Shown here: positions 44,926 through 53,043 of the stretch, piece by piece
How positions within the stretch are numbered: the first letter of the stretch is position 1
How the letters are laid out: each line of letters begins with the position of its first letter
From: Pseudomonadota bacterium
GTDB taxonomy: Bacteria > Desulfobacterota > Desulfobulbia > Desulfobulbales > Desulfocapsaceae
Reading direction: 5' to 3'
DNA length: 64,000 bases
Assembly: GCA_023412495.1 (NCBI GenBank)
Contig: JAEYNP010000139.1
Coordinates: 62,001-126,000 of the forward strand
Made by a program: the position numbers and the translations under genes
Notes under the pieces: model-generated
What the model was told of the DNA's origin: nothing
What the model saw: only the letters and a program-made list of their open reading frames with translations
Database searches by the model: none

Positions 44926-45995
44926 ACCTTATCTCCTTCACGCTCTGTATCTTTGTCCGTCCGGCCGGTCAGTTCGGCCAGGGCTTTGGTATTTTTCCGC
45001 ACCGCAATTTGCAACTCGGGAAGCTTATTGTACACCGCGCAGCATTTCGCCCACTGCCGGGCCGGAATGGCCGGCGTGCCGCCGACCACCGCACCCTTGG
45101 GCAGGTCGTTATGAACCGCCCCCCTCGCCGCGACCATCACCCTGTCGCCCAGGGTAATATGGCCGGTAGTTGCCGACTGGCCGCCCATCACCACATTGCG
45201 GCCGAGGGTGGTCGAGCCGCTGATCCCGACCTGGGCGACCAGCAGGGTGTTTTCGCCGATCACGACATTGTGGGCTATCTGCACCAGATTGTCGATCTTG
45301 GACCCGGACTTGATCCAGGTGACGCCGTAAGCGGCCCGGTCGATGCAGGCATTGGCCCCGATCTCGACGTCGTCGTCTATCCGCACGATGCCGACCTGGG
45401 GCCGCTTGATGTGTTCCCCCTTCTCGTTGGTCGAGTAGCCGTATCCGTCGCTGCCGATGACCGTGCCGGAGTGGATGGTTACCCGTTTGCCTATGAGGCA
45501 GCCCGCGTATACGGTGACATTGGCCTTGATGGTGGTATCTTCGCCGATCTGCACATCGTCGCCGATGAAGGCTCCCGCCTCGATGGTCACCCGCTCGCCG
45601 AGCCGTACCCTGTTGCCCACGTAGGCGAGAGGGGCGACGGTGATCTCGCGTCCGAGATTGCATCCCTCGCCGAGAAAGGCCCGGGGGTGGACCCCCTGGG
45701 CGACGAAAGGTCTGGCCACGAAGTAATTATGGATGATCGCCACCGCGAGATATGGGTCCTTCACCTCGATGAGCGTGGCTCCGCCTTTTTCGGCTACTCC
45801 AGGGGGCACGAGCACGGCGCCGGCCCTGGTCGAAGCGAGCAGTTCGGCCCGGGCCGCCTTGGCCAGGAATGAGATGTCGGCGGGGCCGGCCCCGTCCAGG
45901 GGCGCAAAACCCTTGATGAGGAGTTCCCGGTCGCCGTGCACCTCGCCGTTCACCATATCGGCCAGGGCGCCGACGGAAGTTTCTTTTTTCGTCAT
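44922..45995 (-). CDS. lpxD: UDP-3-O-acylglucosamine N-acyltransferase LpxD
   Basis: LpxD adds the second acyl chain in lipid A synthesis. The 357-aa protein has the N-terminal uridine-binding domain (about 1-100, [24 protein letters not shown]), the left-handed beta helix (about 105-300, with [20 protein letters not shown]) and the catalytic His in [13 protein letters not shown]-terminal charged tail ([13 protein letters not shown]) is slightly longer than usual. The stop overlaps the fabZ start by 4 bases. Repeat copy C lies 48-211 bases upstream of its start. Confidence 0.97.
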   Translation of the reverse strand: MTKKETSVGALADMVNGEVHGDRELLIKGFAPLDGAGPADISFLAKAARAELLASTRAGAVLVPPGVAEKGGATLIEVKDPYLAVAIIHNYFVARPFVAQGVHPRAFLGEGCNLGREITVAPLAYVGNRVRLGERVTIEAGAFIGDDVQIGEDTTIKANVTVYAGCLIGKRVTIHSGTVIGSDGYGYSTNEKGEHIKRPQVGIVRIDDDVEIGANACIDRAAYGVTWIKSGSKIDNLVQIAHNVVIGENTLLVAQVGISGSTTLGRNVVMGGQSATTGHITLGDRVMVAARGAVHNDLPKGAVVGGTPAIPARQWAKCCAVYNKLPELQIAVRKNTKALAELTGRTDKDTEREGDKV

Positions 45996-46042
45996 AATCT
46001 TCGCGGGTTGAGATTTAGTACCTTAAAATTCATTTCATTTTT

Positions 46043-46206
46043 TGATGGACTCGTTAAAAGTCCGATCTCCTTCGTTGTAGGTCTGAAACGGCGCTTCGCT
46101 GTACCATATGTACTACCAAAGCACCGTTTCAGACACTACGCCTCGTATATTGAACTTTTTCCAGAGTCCATCTCCACGGGTTGGAGCACTTTTTACGGCT
46201 TCATCA
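46043..46206 (-). repeat. MITE-like palindromic repeat, copy C (164 bp)
   Basis: Exactly the length of copy A and in the opposite orientation. It starts TGATGGACTCGTTAAAAGT, and its right end is the complement of TGATGAAGCCGTAAAAAGT. The internal GAAACGGCGCTT and AAGCACCGTTTC arms pair with one mismatch around CATATG. A TTTTT run flanks both ends, compatible with a 5-base target duplication but low in complexity. It lies in the 253-base gap between lpxD and the NamZ-like gene. Confidence 0.85.
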
Positions 46207-46248
46207 TTTTTTAAAAAATCGTGAAGGTACTTTCCCCCCTAGTGGGGG

Positions 46249-47403
46249 TCAATAGAGAAAATATTTCCGACGCATGGAATCGAAGTACTGCAGTTCATCC
46301 TGCCAGTCGGCCTCCATATCCTGTACCGGCCGGCCGCTCTCCAGCTGCCGGCGCACTGCCGTATCCCCCAGGATCAGGTCCATGGGCAGCCGGGTGAATT
46401 CGTATTCGTAGGGCGGCTCCTTATACCGGAAATCGTCGGGATAGAGCAGCATCGCCGCCTGAAGCAGCGCAAGGCTGGTCCGGTAGGGCAGAAAGCTCGT
46501 CGGGTCGGTCACATGTATCTGGAAGCCGAAGCACGGCTCGCCAGCCCATTTGCCGGAGGTCGGCTGGAAGACGATGGGCCGCAAGAAACAGCCGGGCAGT
46601 TCGGTCTCGCGGATTCTTACGAGCATCTCGTCATGGCGCCAGTAAGGGGCGCCGACAAATTCGAAGGGCATGGTCGTCCCCCGGCCCTCGGAGACGTTGG
46701 TCCCCTCCCAGATCACCTGACCGGGATAGACCAGCGCCGTTTCCGGAGTCGGCATGTTGGGCGACGGCGCCACCCAGGGAAAGCCGGTGTCCCGAAAGCC
46801 CATGGACCGGTGCCAGCCCTGCATCGGCACCACCTCGACATCGGCGCCGATGCCAAACTCGGTATTGATGAGCAGCGCCATTTCCCCGAAGGTGAGGCCG
46901 TGGCGCATCGGGATCGGATAGAGGCCGACGAACGAGGCGCAGTCCTCCCGCAGGATATTTCCCTCGACCTTCTCCCCGCCGACCGGATTGGGGCGGTCGA
47001 GCACTACCACCTTCCTGCCCTGGGCGCCAGCCGCCTCCAGGCAGTAGGCCATGGTGTACATGAAGGTGTATACCCGAGTGCCGACGTCGACAAGATCGAT
47101 GAGCAGCACGTCGAGCGCATCGAACATCTCCGCTGTGGGCTTGCGATGCTCCCCGTAGAGGCTGAAGAATGGCAGGCCGGTGACCTTATCGACGAAGTGG
47201 TCCGACTCGATCATGTTGTCCTGCTTCTCGGAAAAAAAACCGTGCTGCGGGGAAAAGAGGCAGCTCAGGCGCTCTCCGTACTTTTCCTTGAGGAGCAGAC
47301 GGCCGTGGACGAGCGATCGGGCCGTTGATGCCTGATTTGAGAGATATCCTATCCGTTTGCCGGCGAAAGATTCTGACAAGGTCTCGAGTCCGACCTGGAG
47401 CAC
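46249..47403 (-). CDS. namZ: NamZ-like exo-beta-N-acetylmuramidase (DUF1343, GH171)
   Basis: A 384-aa protein of the DUF1343 family. Family signatures visible are VGLETLSESFAGKRIGYLSNQAS near the N-terminus, CLFSPQHGFFSEKQDNM (about 50-70), LIDLVDVGTRVYTFMYTM (about 110-130), VLDRPNPVGGEKVEG and EGTNVSEGRGTTMPFEFVGAP. B. subtilis NamZ of this family removes terminal MurNAc from peptidoglycan chains. No signal peptide is evident here, unlike secreted NamZ, so a cytoplasmic recycling role is possible; this is inference. It is monocistronic by gaps on both sides. The AmgK/MurU-like genes that could use free MurNAc lie 4.7 kb away. Confidence 0.85.
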   Translation of the reverse strand: MLQVGLETLSESFAGKRIGYLSNQASTARSLVHGRLLLKEKYGERLSCLFSPQHGFFSEKQDNMIESDHFVDKVTGLPFFSLYGEHRKPTAEMFDALDVLLIDLVDVGTRVYTFMYTMAYCLEAAGAQGRKVVVLDRPNPVGGEKVEGNILREDCASFVGLYPIPMRHGLTFGEMALLINTEFGIGADVEVVPMQGWHRSMGFRDTGFPWVAPSPNMPTPETALVYPGQVIWEGTNVSEGRGTTMPFEFVGAPYWRHDEMLVRIRETELPGCFLRPIVFQPTSGKWAGEPCFGFQIHVTDPTSFLPYRTSLALLQAAMLLYPDDFRYKEPPYEYEFTRLPMDLILGDTAVRRQLESGRPVQDMEADWQDELQYFDSMRRKYFLY

Positions 47404-47511
47404 TTAATCACCCATATAATTAAAAACTTGAGAGTTGCGGCAAGATTTGCCTAAAAGAGATGCTATCTTAATGGCGGGGAGAGGAAAAGTCAAAAAGTAG
47501 ATGGCAAGGGC

Positions 47512-47543
47512 GGAGGGAAGATTCCTCAGGTAACCTTCCCTCC
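47512..47543. terminator. Hairpin between nitroreductase and NamZ genes
   Basis: GGAGGGAAG (47512-47520) and CTTCCCTCC (47535-47543) form a perfect 9-bp stem with a 14-base loop, 32 bases beyond the nitroreductase stop on the minus strand. There is no T-run, so termination here is tentative. Confidence 0.4.
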
Positions 47544-47574
47544 TTGACGAATGTGCTCAGATGCAGCACGGGCG

Positions 47575-48120
47575 TCAGGACGCTTTGCGGAAGCGCCCGA
47601 AATGGACGAACTCCTCTATTTCCCGCCGCTTCGGCGCTGACGGCTCATGGTCCGGATAGCCGAGGGGAATGAGGGCAATCAGTTCCACTCCCCGTGGTAC
47701 GGAAAGCAGTTCCTCAGCCGCTTTATGATCGAAGGAACCGACGATCACCGTCCCCAGGCCCATCTCGCAGGCCTTGAGGCAGAGGGTCTGGCTGAGGGCG
47801 CCTAAGTCGTACATGAACCAGTGCTGGTACCTGGTCTGCTGCTCGCCTTTATAATACCCCGAACGGAGCGGATTGCCGCAGACGGCGATCACCACGGGCG
47901 CAGTCTCGGTGCACAGCGTCGCCGGATTTTTCGGGCTAAGGAGTCCTGCCAGCTTTTTTTTGTCCTCGGCGCCGCGCACAACCACCAGCTCCCAGCACTG
48001 CAGATTGCCCCAGGACGGGCTGTACCGCACCGCCTCGAGCAACTCGGCCAAGGTCTCGTCGGTCACCGGTTTATCTTGAAACCGGCGGATGCTTCTTCGT
48101 CGCTTGAAAAGATCTTCCAT
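47575..48120 (-). CDS. Nitroreductase-family flavoprotein
   Basis: A 181-aa FMN-dependent nitroreductase-like oxidoreductase. FMN-phosphate contacts are expected in RRSIRRFQDKPV at the start and in GLGTVIVGSF later; YSPSWGNLQCWELVVVRG is the usual early motif. The substrate is not defined by sequence. It is the last gene of the minus-strand acyl-CoA cluster, 21 bases after the acyl-CoA dehydrogenase, so it may be cotranscribed. Function with acyl-CoA metabolism is not established. Confidence 0.85.
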   Translation of the reverse strand: MEDLFKRRRSIRRFQDKPVTDETLAELLEAVRYSPSWGNLQCWELVVVRGAEDKKKLAGLLSPKNPATLCTETAPVVIAVCGNPLRSGYYKGEQQTRYQHWFMYDLGALSQTLCLKACEMGLGTVIVGSFDHKAAEELLSVPRGVELIALIPLGYPDHEPSAPKRREIEEFVHFGRFRKAS

Positions 48121-48141
48121 ATTTTCCGTATTCCTCCCCTC

Positions 48142-49299
48142 TCAGGAAAATTCCCGCAATATTTCTCTGGCGATGATGACTCGCTGAATTTCGCTGGTTC
48201 CCTCGTATATCGTGGTTATCCGAGCATCCCTGGCATAGCGTTCGATGGGGAAATCCTTGGTGTACCCGTAGCCGCCGAAGATCTGCATGGCGTCATAGCA
48301 GGCTCTGTTGGCGGCCTCGGTGGCAAAGACCTTAGCCATGGAGGCCTCCTTGGCGAAAGACCGCCCCTGGTCCTTCTTGAAGGCAGCCTGCATCAGGAGC
48401 AGGCGGGCGGCCTCCAGCTCGGTGTAGCGGTCGGCGATCTTCCACTGTATCGCCTGAAACTCGGAGATCTTTCTACCAAACTGCGAGCGCTCCTGCGAGT
48501 AGCGAGTGGCGCGGTCCATGGCGGCCTGCCCCAGCCCAAGGGCGAGCGAGCCGATGCCGATCCGTCCGCCTGCGAGCTCGGTCACCGCCGCGCGGAAGCC
48601 TCCGTTTACCTGGCCCATCAGGGCCGAACCCGGGATCCGGCACTCCTGAAAGAGGATCTCGTTGGTGGGCGAGGCATGCTGGCCCATTTTTTCTTCTTTC
48701 TTACCGACGATGAGACCGGGCGTGCCGGCTTCCACCAGAAAGAGGCTGATGCCCTTGCCCTTGGGCGCGCCCTGGTCGGTCACCGCCCAGACCACAAAGA
48801 CCCCGGCAAAGGAGCCGCTGGTGATGAAGAGCTTGGTCCCGTTCAGGATCCAGCTGTCGCCGTCTTTTATCGCCGTAGTGGTCATCGCCGCCGGATCGGA
48901 GCCCGCCCCCGGCTCGGTGAGGCCAAAGGCCCCGGCCAGGTATTCGCCGCTGCAGATACTGCCTATGTAACGCTCTTTCTGCTCCTCCGTTCCCAGGGCC
49001 TGAATGACCTCACAGACCATGTTGTTGACGGAGACAGTCACGGCAGTCGAGGCGCAGGCCTTGGCGATCTCGGTGATCGCCAGGCTGAAGGCCACCGCGC
49101 CCGCCTCGGCGCCGCCGTACTTGTCCTCGATGTTGAGGCCCATGAAGCCCAGCTCGGCGAGCTTTGCGAGGTTCTGGTAGAAGACGGCGTCGTCCCCGCC
49201 ACCGTCGAGCGCCGCCGCTGCCGGTTCCAGCTCGGCTATGGCGAATTCTCTCGCAGTATCCTGGATCAGTTTCTGTTCTTCGGTGAGATCGAGATTCAT
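48142..49299 (-). CDS. Acyl-CoA dehydrogenase
   Basis: A 385-aa FAD-dependent acyl-CoA dehydrogenase. It catalyses the first oxidation of beta-oxidation and passes electrons to ETF. Motifs are AFGLTEPGAGSDPAAM (substrate/FAD region), GSWILNGTKLFITSG-like segment at about 150, and the catalytic Glu in IYEGTSEIQR near the C-terminus. The short-chain type (butyryl-CoA dehydrogenase) fits best by length and the QIFGGYGYTKDFP segment, but chain length is not certain. Spacing of 36 bases to the enoyl-CoA hydratase and 21 to the nitroreductase supports an operon. A second one is encoded at 57104-58249 in the divergent cluster. Confidence 0.93.
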   Translation of the reverse strand: MNLDLTEEQKLIQDTAREFAIAELEPAAAALDGGGDDAVFYQNLAKLAELGFMGLNIEDKYGGAEAGAVAFSLAITEIAKACASTAVTVSVNNMVCEVIQALGTEEQKERYIGSICSGEYLAGAFGLTEPGAGSDPAAMTTTAIKDGDSWILNGTKLFITSGSFAGVFVVWAVTDQGAPKGKGISLFLVEAGTPGLIVGKKEEKMGQHASPTNEILFQECRIPGSALMGQVNGGFRAAVTELAGGRIGIGSLALGLGQAAMDRATRYSQERSQFGRKISEFQAIQWKIADRYTELEAARLLLMQAAFKKDQGRSFAKEASMAKVFATEAANRACYDAMQIFGGYGYTKDFPIERYARDARITTIYEGTSEIQRVIIAREILREFS

Positions 49300-49335
49300 C
49301 TTCGTACTCCTTGGCGGTCTGTTTATCCTGAGCTT

Positions 49336-50118
49336 CTACCTGTCCTGAAAGTCGGGGGAACGTTTTTCGAGAAATGCCTTCATTCCCTCTTTCTGGTCCA
49401 CGCTCGTGAAACAGTGGGCGAAGAGATCGGCCTCGTAGGCGCAGGCCCGCCGCAGATCCATCTCGATGCCGTTATTGACAGCCTCCTTGCAGAGGCGCAC
49501 GGCGCAGGGTCCGCGGCTGGCGATACGTCGGGCCAGGTTTTGGCATTCGTCCATCAGGTTTTCCGGCGCGAAGACCCTATTGACGAGGCCGATCCGGCAG
49601 GCCTCCTCGGCGTCTATGATGTTGCCGGAGAAGATGAGTTCACCCGCCAGCCCCTTGCCGATCAGCCGCGGCAGCCGTTGGGTGCCGCCGAAACCGGGGA
49701 TGACCCCGAGATTCACCTCCGGCTGGCCGAATTTGGCATTGGTCGAGGCAAAGCGCATGTCACAGGAGATGGCCAACTCGCAGCCGCCGCCAAGGGCGAA
49801 GCCGTTGACCGCTGCGATCACGGGCTGGGGGAGGTATTCGATCAGGCGCATCACCTCGTGGCCCAGCCTGCCGAAGGCCCTGCCCTCCTCCGGGGTGAGC
49901 GCCTGCATGAAGGAGATGTCGGCGCCGGCAATGAAGGCCTTCTCCCCCGCACCGGTGATGATCACCACCCGGACGGAGCGATCCCCGGCCAGGGTCCCGA
50001 AGCAGTCCCGCATCTCGAGAAGGGTCTCTTTGTTCAGGGCATTGAGGGATTTCGGCCGATTAACGGTCACTGTGGCGATTGCTTCGGTTTTCTCTACAAG
50101 TAAGTTGGTGTATTCCAT
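49336..50118 (-). CDS. Enoyl-CoA hydratase (crotonase family)
   Basis: A 260-aa crotonase-fold protein. The oxyanion-hole residues lie in GEKAFIAGADISFMQAL and NGFALGGGCELAISCDMRFAS; catalytic Glu are expected in EVNLGVIPGFGGTQRL (about 130-145). It hydrates crotonyl-CoA or similar. AGGAG is upstream of the ATG at 50118. It sits between the Cys-rich unknown (12 bases upstream) and the acyl-CoA dehydrogenase. The pathway is completed by the dehydrogenase at 52195 and thiolase at 53348. Confidence 0.93.
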   Translation of the reverse strand: MEYTNLLVEKTEAIATVTVNRPKSLNALNKETLLEMRDCFGTLAGDRSVRVVIITGAGEKAFIAGADISFMQALTPEEGRAFGRLGHEVMRLIEYLPQPVIAAVNGFALGGGCELAISCDMRFASTNAKFGQPEVNLGVIPGFGGTQRLPRLIGKGLAGELIFSGNIIDAEEACRIGLVNRVFAPENLMDECQNLARRIASRGPCAVRLCKEAVNNGIEMDLRRACAYEADLFAHCFTSVDQKEGMKAFLEKRSPDFQDR

Positions 50119-50130
50119 GCACTCCTCCAG

Positions 50131-50892
50131 TTATTTGGGATTTTCGCTCTTGAGGGAAAATTTCCAGGCACAGTACCACTCTTCCGGATGAGCGTCGGGC
50201 GGGCAGCCAAGGCATTCGGACTCGATTCGGTCATCGATGGTCCTGGCGAAATAGGTGTATTCAACCAGCCCTCCCGACTTGCAGGGATAGTCGGCTAGGC
50301 CTTTTCTCTTTCGTGCCTCCTGGACGCGGCAGCGATTCATGCGAAAGACGAAACTGTCGTCGGTTTCGTCGGTGATCGACTGCTCGTTGATGCTTTCATA
50401 AACCCGAAAGCCCAGGGCACGCTTGAGGCCGGCAAGGCCGGGTCTGTCGCCCAGGCCGAGCAATTTCTTGACGGCATGGGCCTCGACCGGGGAAAACTGG
50501 GCCCAGCAGGAATCGTTGCAGCGCTTGGCATCGTTCATGCCCTCGGTTCCCTCGATGGCCTGGAACCAGATGCCGTCGTTGACCAGCCAGTTCTTGGCCA
50601 GCCGTTCCTTTAAAGCCAGCAGGGCCGCAGGCTCCATCCGGAGCAGAAAGGAGGGTACGCCGTCCACAAGGTCGAAGCCGAGCAGCTCGGCCAGATGCTT
50701 CATCTGGATAGCGAAGCTCCGGTCGGTCACCCGGCCGAGCGCCTCGAGGGCTTTTTCCATTCCCATCTGGTGTTTCACCTCCGCAAACCAGAGGCCATGG
50801 TGAAGTATGAGCCGGTGGAAGAGATCGACGACGAAACGCGCCGTCTCCCCGTGATCCAGTTCGCTTGCCGTATTCCGATGCGTCATCTCCAT
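50131..50892 (-). CDS. Conserved Cys-rich protein of unknown function (DUF6125-like)
   Basis: A 253-aa protein without a known activity. The N-terminal helical part has a His-rich segment (LFHRLILHHGLWFAEVKHQ), and the C-terminal half carries seven Cys: C125, C129, C188, C204, C227, C230 and C241. The pattern C-x15-C-x22-C-x2-C-x10-C looks like a metal or Fe-S site. The DUF6125 label is from memory of similar proteins and should be checked. There is no signal peptide. It lies in the fatty-acid operon between the enoyl-CoA hydratase gene (12 bases) and the M24 peptidase gene (31 bases), so a role in acyl-CoA metabolism is likely but unknown. AAGGAGG is 9 bases before the ATG. Confidence 0.75.
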   Translation of the reverse strand: MEMTHRNTASELDHGETARFVVDLFHRLILHHGLWFAEVKHQMGMEKALEALGRVTDRSFAIQMKHLAELLGFDLVDGVPSFLLRMEPAALLALKERLAKNWLVNDGIWFQAIEGTEGMNDAKRCNDSCWAQFSPVEAHAVKKLLGLGDRPGLAGLKRALGFRVYESINEQSITDETDDSFVFRMNRCRVQEARKRKGLADYPCKSGGLVEYTYFARTIDDRIESECLGCPPDAHPEEWYCAWKFSLKSENPK

Positions 50893-50923
50893 CCGTAGTT
50901 CCCTCCTTTTGGCTCTTTGATGA

Positions 50924-52114
50924 TTAAATGACGGTGATCCGGTCGGGGAAGCGGGACAGCGGCTCCAGTCCGTCGTCGGTCACCAGCATGGTATTTTCGA
51001 TACCGGCAACGCCGAGGCCGGGAAAGACGACCTTCGGCTCGAGCGCGATGGTCATCCCCGCCTGCAGGGGGAGGCGCTGCCCCTTGGCCAGGAAGGGGAA
51101 CTCGTCGAGCTCGAGTCCCACGCCATGGCCGGTGAAGCGGATCCTCCTCTCCCCAACGCCCATGAAATGCTCGGCATATCCTGCCTGATCGGCCAGCGTG
51201 ACCATGAGCTCGTAGAGTTCGCCGCTCAAGACCCCCGGTTTCGCCTCCTTTTTTATTCGTTCCTGGATGGCGAGCATCGCCTCGTGGGCCTCCTGGAGCC
51301 GGTCCGGCAGAGGACCGATGGAGAAGATCCGGGCATGATCGGATATATAGCCGTCGAGAGCGAAGACATAGTCGACGAGAACCGGCTCGTTTTTGCCGAT
51401 TTTTCTGAAACCGGCGCCCTGGCCGACGACTGCGCTGACCCCAGGCCCGCCGGTGGGCGAGGCAAGATAGCTTGGCACCGCAGCCGCTTCGCCGGAAAGC
51501 AGGTGGCCGTAGAAGAGCTCGCTGCCCCAGAGGCGCATGCGGACGATACCCTGATGGCCGAGGCCGCGGGCAAAGCCCTCCAACTCGCCCGCGAGCGCCA
51601 CCTCGGTCTTGCCGGCCTGGAGGATCTCCGGCACCCGCGCCGCGACTTGGTCGGAAAGCGCTGCGGCGGCCCTGATTTTTTCGATCTCAAAAGGTGATTT
51701 CACCGCCCGAACCAGGCGTATCTCGCTGGAAATATCAACTATTTCCGTTGAATCAAAGATCTTCCGATACTGGAAGTACAAGTTTACCGGCAGCACATCC
51801 AGCTCCATACCCAGCACCGCAGGCTGCGGATAACCGTATCGACCCAGTACCTCGGGGATATTCTTGGCGGCAACGATGGAGACGATCTCGGCGAGGGAGG
51901 ACTCCGCAACCGCCCTTTCGTATTCCTTGAAAATCATCAGGACCGGCTGGCCGTCTCTGGGCACATAGAGCCAGCCCTGCTGCGAGGTTCCGGAGAAATA
52001 GAAGAGGTCGGTCTTCTGGACGATCAGCGCCCCGTCGACTTCCCGGGAAGCCATCGCCTGCTGGAGTTTCGCGATCCTGGTCCGGAGTTCCTGCGGTGGT
52101 ACGTTTTTTTCCAT
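50924..52114 (-). CDS. M24-family metallopeptidase (Xaa-Pro aminopeptidase-like)
   Basis: A 396-aa protein with an N-terminal creatinase-like domain (about 1-150) and a pita-bread catalytic domain (about 155-390). The five metal ligands are present: Asp in VLVDYVFALDGYISD and its second Asp before HARIFS, His in GHGVGLELDEFP, Glu in ALEPKVVFPG, and Glu in GIENTMLVT. The substrate is not known; Xaa-Pro peptides are typical but related enzymes differ. It is oddly placed among beta-oxidation genes, between the Cys-rich unknown (31 bases) and the 3-hydroxyacyl-CoA dehydrogenase (80 bases). No signal peptide. Confidence 0.9.
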   Translation of the reverse strand: MEKNVPPQELRTRIAKLQQAMASREVDGALIVQKTDLFYFSGTSQQGWLYVPRDGQPVLMIFKEYERAVAESSLAEIVSIVAAKNIPEVLGRYGYPQPAVLGMELDVLPVNLYFQYRKIFDSTEIVDISSEIRLVRAVKSPFEIEKIRAAAALSDQVAARVPEILQAGKTEVALAGELEGFARGLGHQGIVRMRLWGSELFYGHLLSGEAAAVPSYLASPTGGPGVSAVVGQGAGFRKIGKNEPVLVDYVFALDGYISDHARIFSIGPLPDRLQEAHEAMLAIQERIKKEAKPGVLSGELYELMVTLADQAGYAEHFMGVGERRIRFTGHGVGLELDEFPFLAKGQRLPLQAGMTIALEPKVVFPGLGVAGIENTMLVTDDGLEPLSRFPDRITVI

Positions 52115-52194
52115 TACTCCTCCTCATGCGTCGTCTCTGCCATCAGGGTTACTGGGCTGACCGCACGTTGAACCGGCGATGCCGCCGCACCGGA

Positions 52195-53043
52195 TCAATA
52201 CGTATAAAATCCCCTGCCCGTCTTGCGCCCCAGCCAACCCGCCTCGACGTACTTGCGCAGCAGCGGGCAGGGCCGGTATTTGGAATCCTTGAAACCGTCG
52301 TAGAGGGTTTCCATGATGGCAAGGCAGGTGTCGAGGCCGATGAGGTCGGCGAGCGCCAAGGGACCCATGGGGTGATTCATGCCGAGCTTCATGACGGTGT
52401 CGATGTCTTCCGCACGGCCGACACTCTGGTAGAGACAGAAGATGGCCTCGTTGATCATCGGCATAAGGATGCGATTGGCGATAAACCCCGGAAAGTCGCT
52501 TGCTTCCGCGGGGGTCTTGCCAAACTTCCTGCACAATTCCCAGGTGATGGCGAAGGTCTCCTCGCTGGTGGCCAGGCCCCTTATCACCTCGACCAGCTTC
52601 ATCACCGGCACCGGATTCATGAAGTGCATACCGATCACCTTTTCGGGACGCTTGGTCTGGGCGGCAATCCTGCCGATGGGGATGGAAGAGGTGTTGGTGC
52701 CGAGAATGGCGTGCGGCGGGCAGAAGGAATCAAGATCTCTAAAAATCTTGAATTTCAGGTCTTCTCTTTCGACCGCCGCCTCAACCACGTAGTCGACGCC
52801 CGCCATGTCGGCGAGATTTGTGGTCGTTGAGATCCGCGCAAGGATGGCGTCGCGATCTGCCGCTTCGAGCTTGCCTTTCTCCACGCTCCTGTCGAGGTTT
52901 TTCCGGATGGTTGCGACACCTTTTGCGGTAAACTCCTCCTTGATGTCGCTCATCAGCACCTGCAGTCCCGCGGCCGCCGCCACCTGGGCGATGCCGTTGC
53001 CCATCTGGCCCGCACCGACTACTCCGAAGTTTTTTATTTCCAT
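52195..53043 (-). CDS. hbd: 3-hydroxybutyryl-CoA dehydrogenase
   Basis: A 282-aa NAD-dependent dehydrogenase that oxidises (S)-3-hydroxyacyl-CoA. The dinucleotide-binding motif is FGVVGAGQMGNGIAQVAA at the start; the catalytic His lies in GMHFMNPVPVM (about 140), and the conserved Glu/Asn/Ser region follows (FIANRILMPMINEA). Length is that of the stand-alone short-chain enzyme. AAGGGGG precedes the ATG at 53043. The next gene upstream, thiolase, is separated by a 304-base gap that holds repeat copy D, so cotranscription with thiolase is uncertain. Confidence 0.94.
   Translation of the reverse strand: MEIKNFGVVGAGQMGNGIAQVAAAAGLQVLMSDIKEEFTAKGVATIRKNLDRSVEKGKLEAADRDAILARISTTTNLADMAGVDYVVEAAVEREDLKFKIFRDLDSFCPPHAILGTNTSSIPIGRIAAQTKRPEKVIGMHFMNPVPVMKLVEVIRGLATSEETFAITWELCRKFGKTPAEASDFPGFIANRILMPMINEAIFCLYQSVGRAEDIDTVMKLGMNHPMGPLALADLIGLDTCLAIMETLYDGFKDSKYRPCPLLRKYVEAGWLGRKTGRGFYTY

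Noticed and set aside
47821..50103. 760-codon plus-strand frame opposite the acyl-CoA dehydrogenase and crotonase genes
   Set aside because: Shadow frame; crosses two real genes and their intergenic gap and has no known domain.
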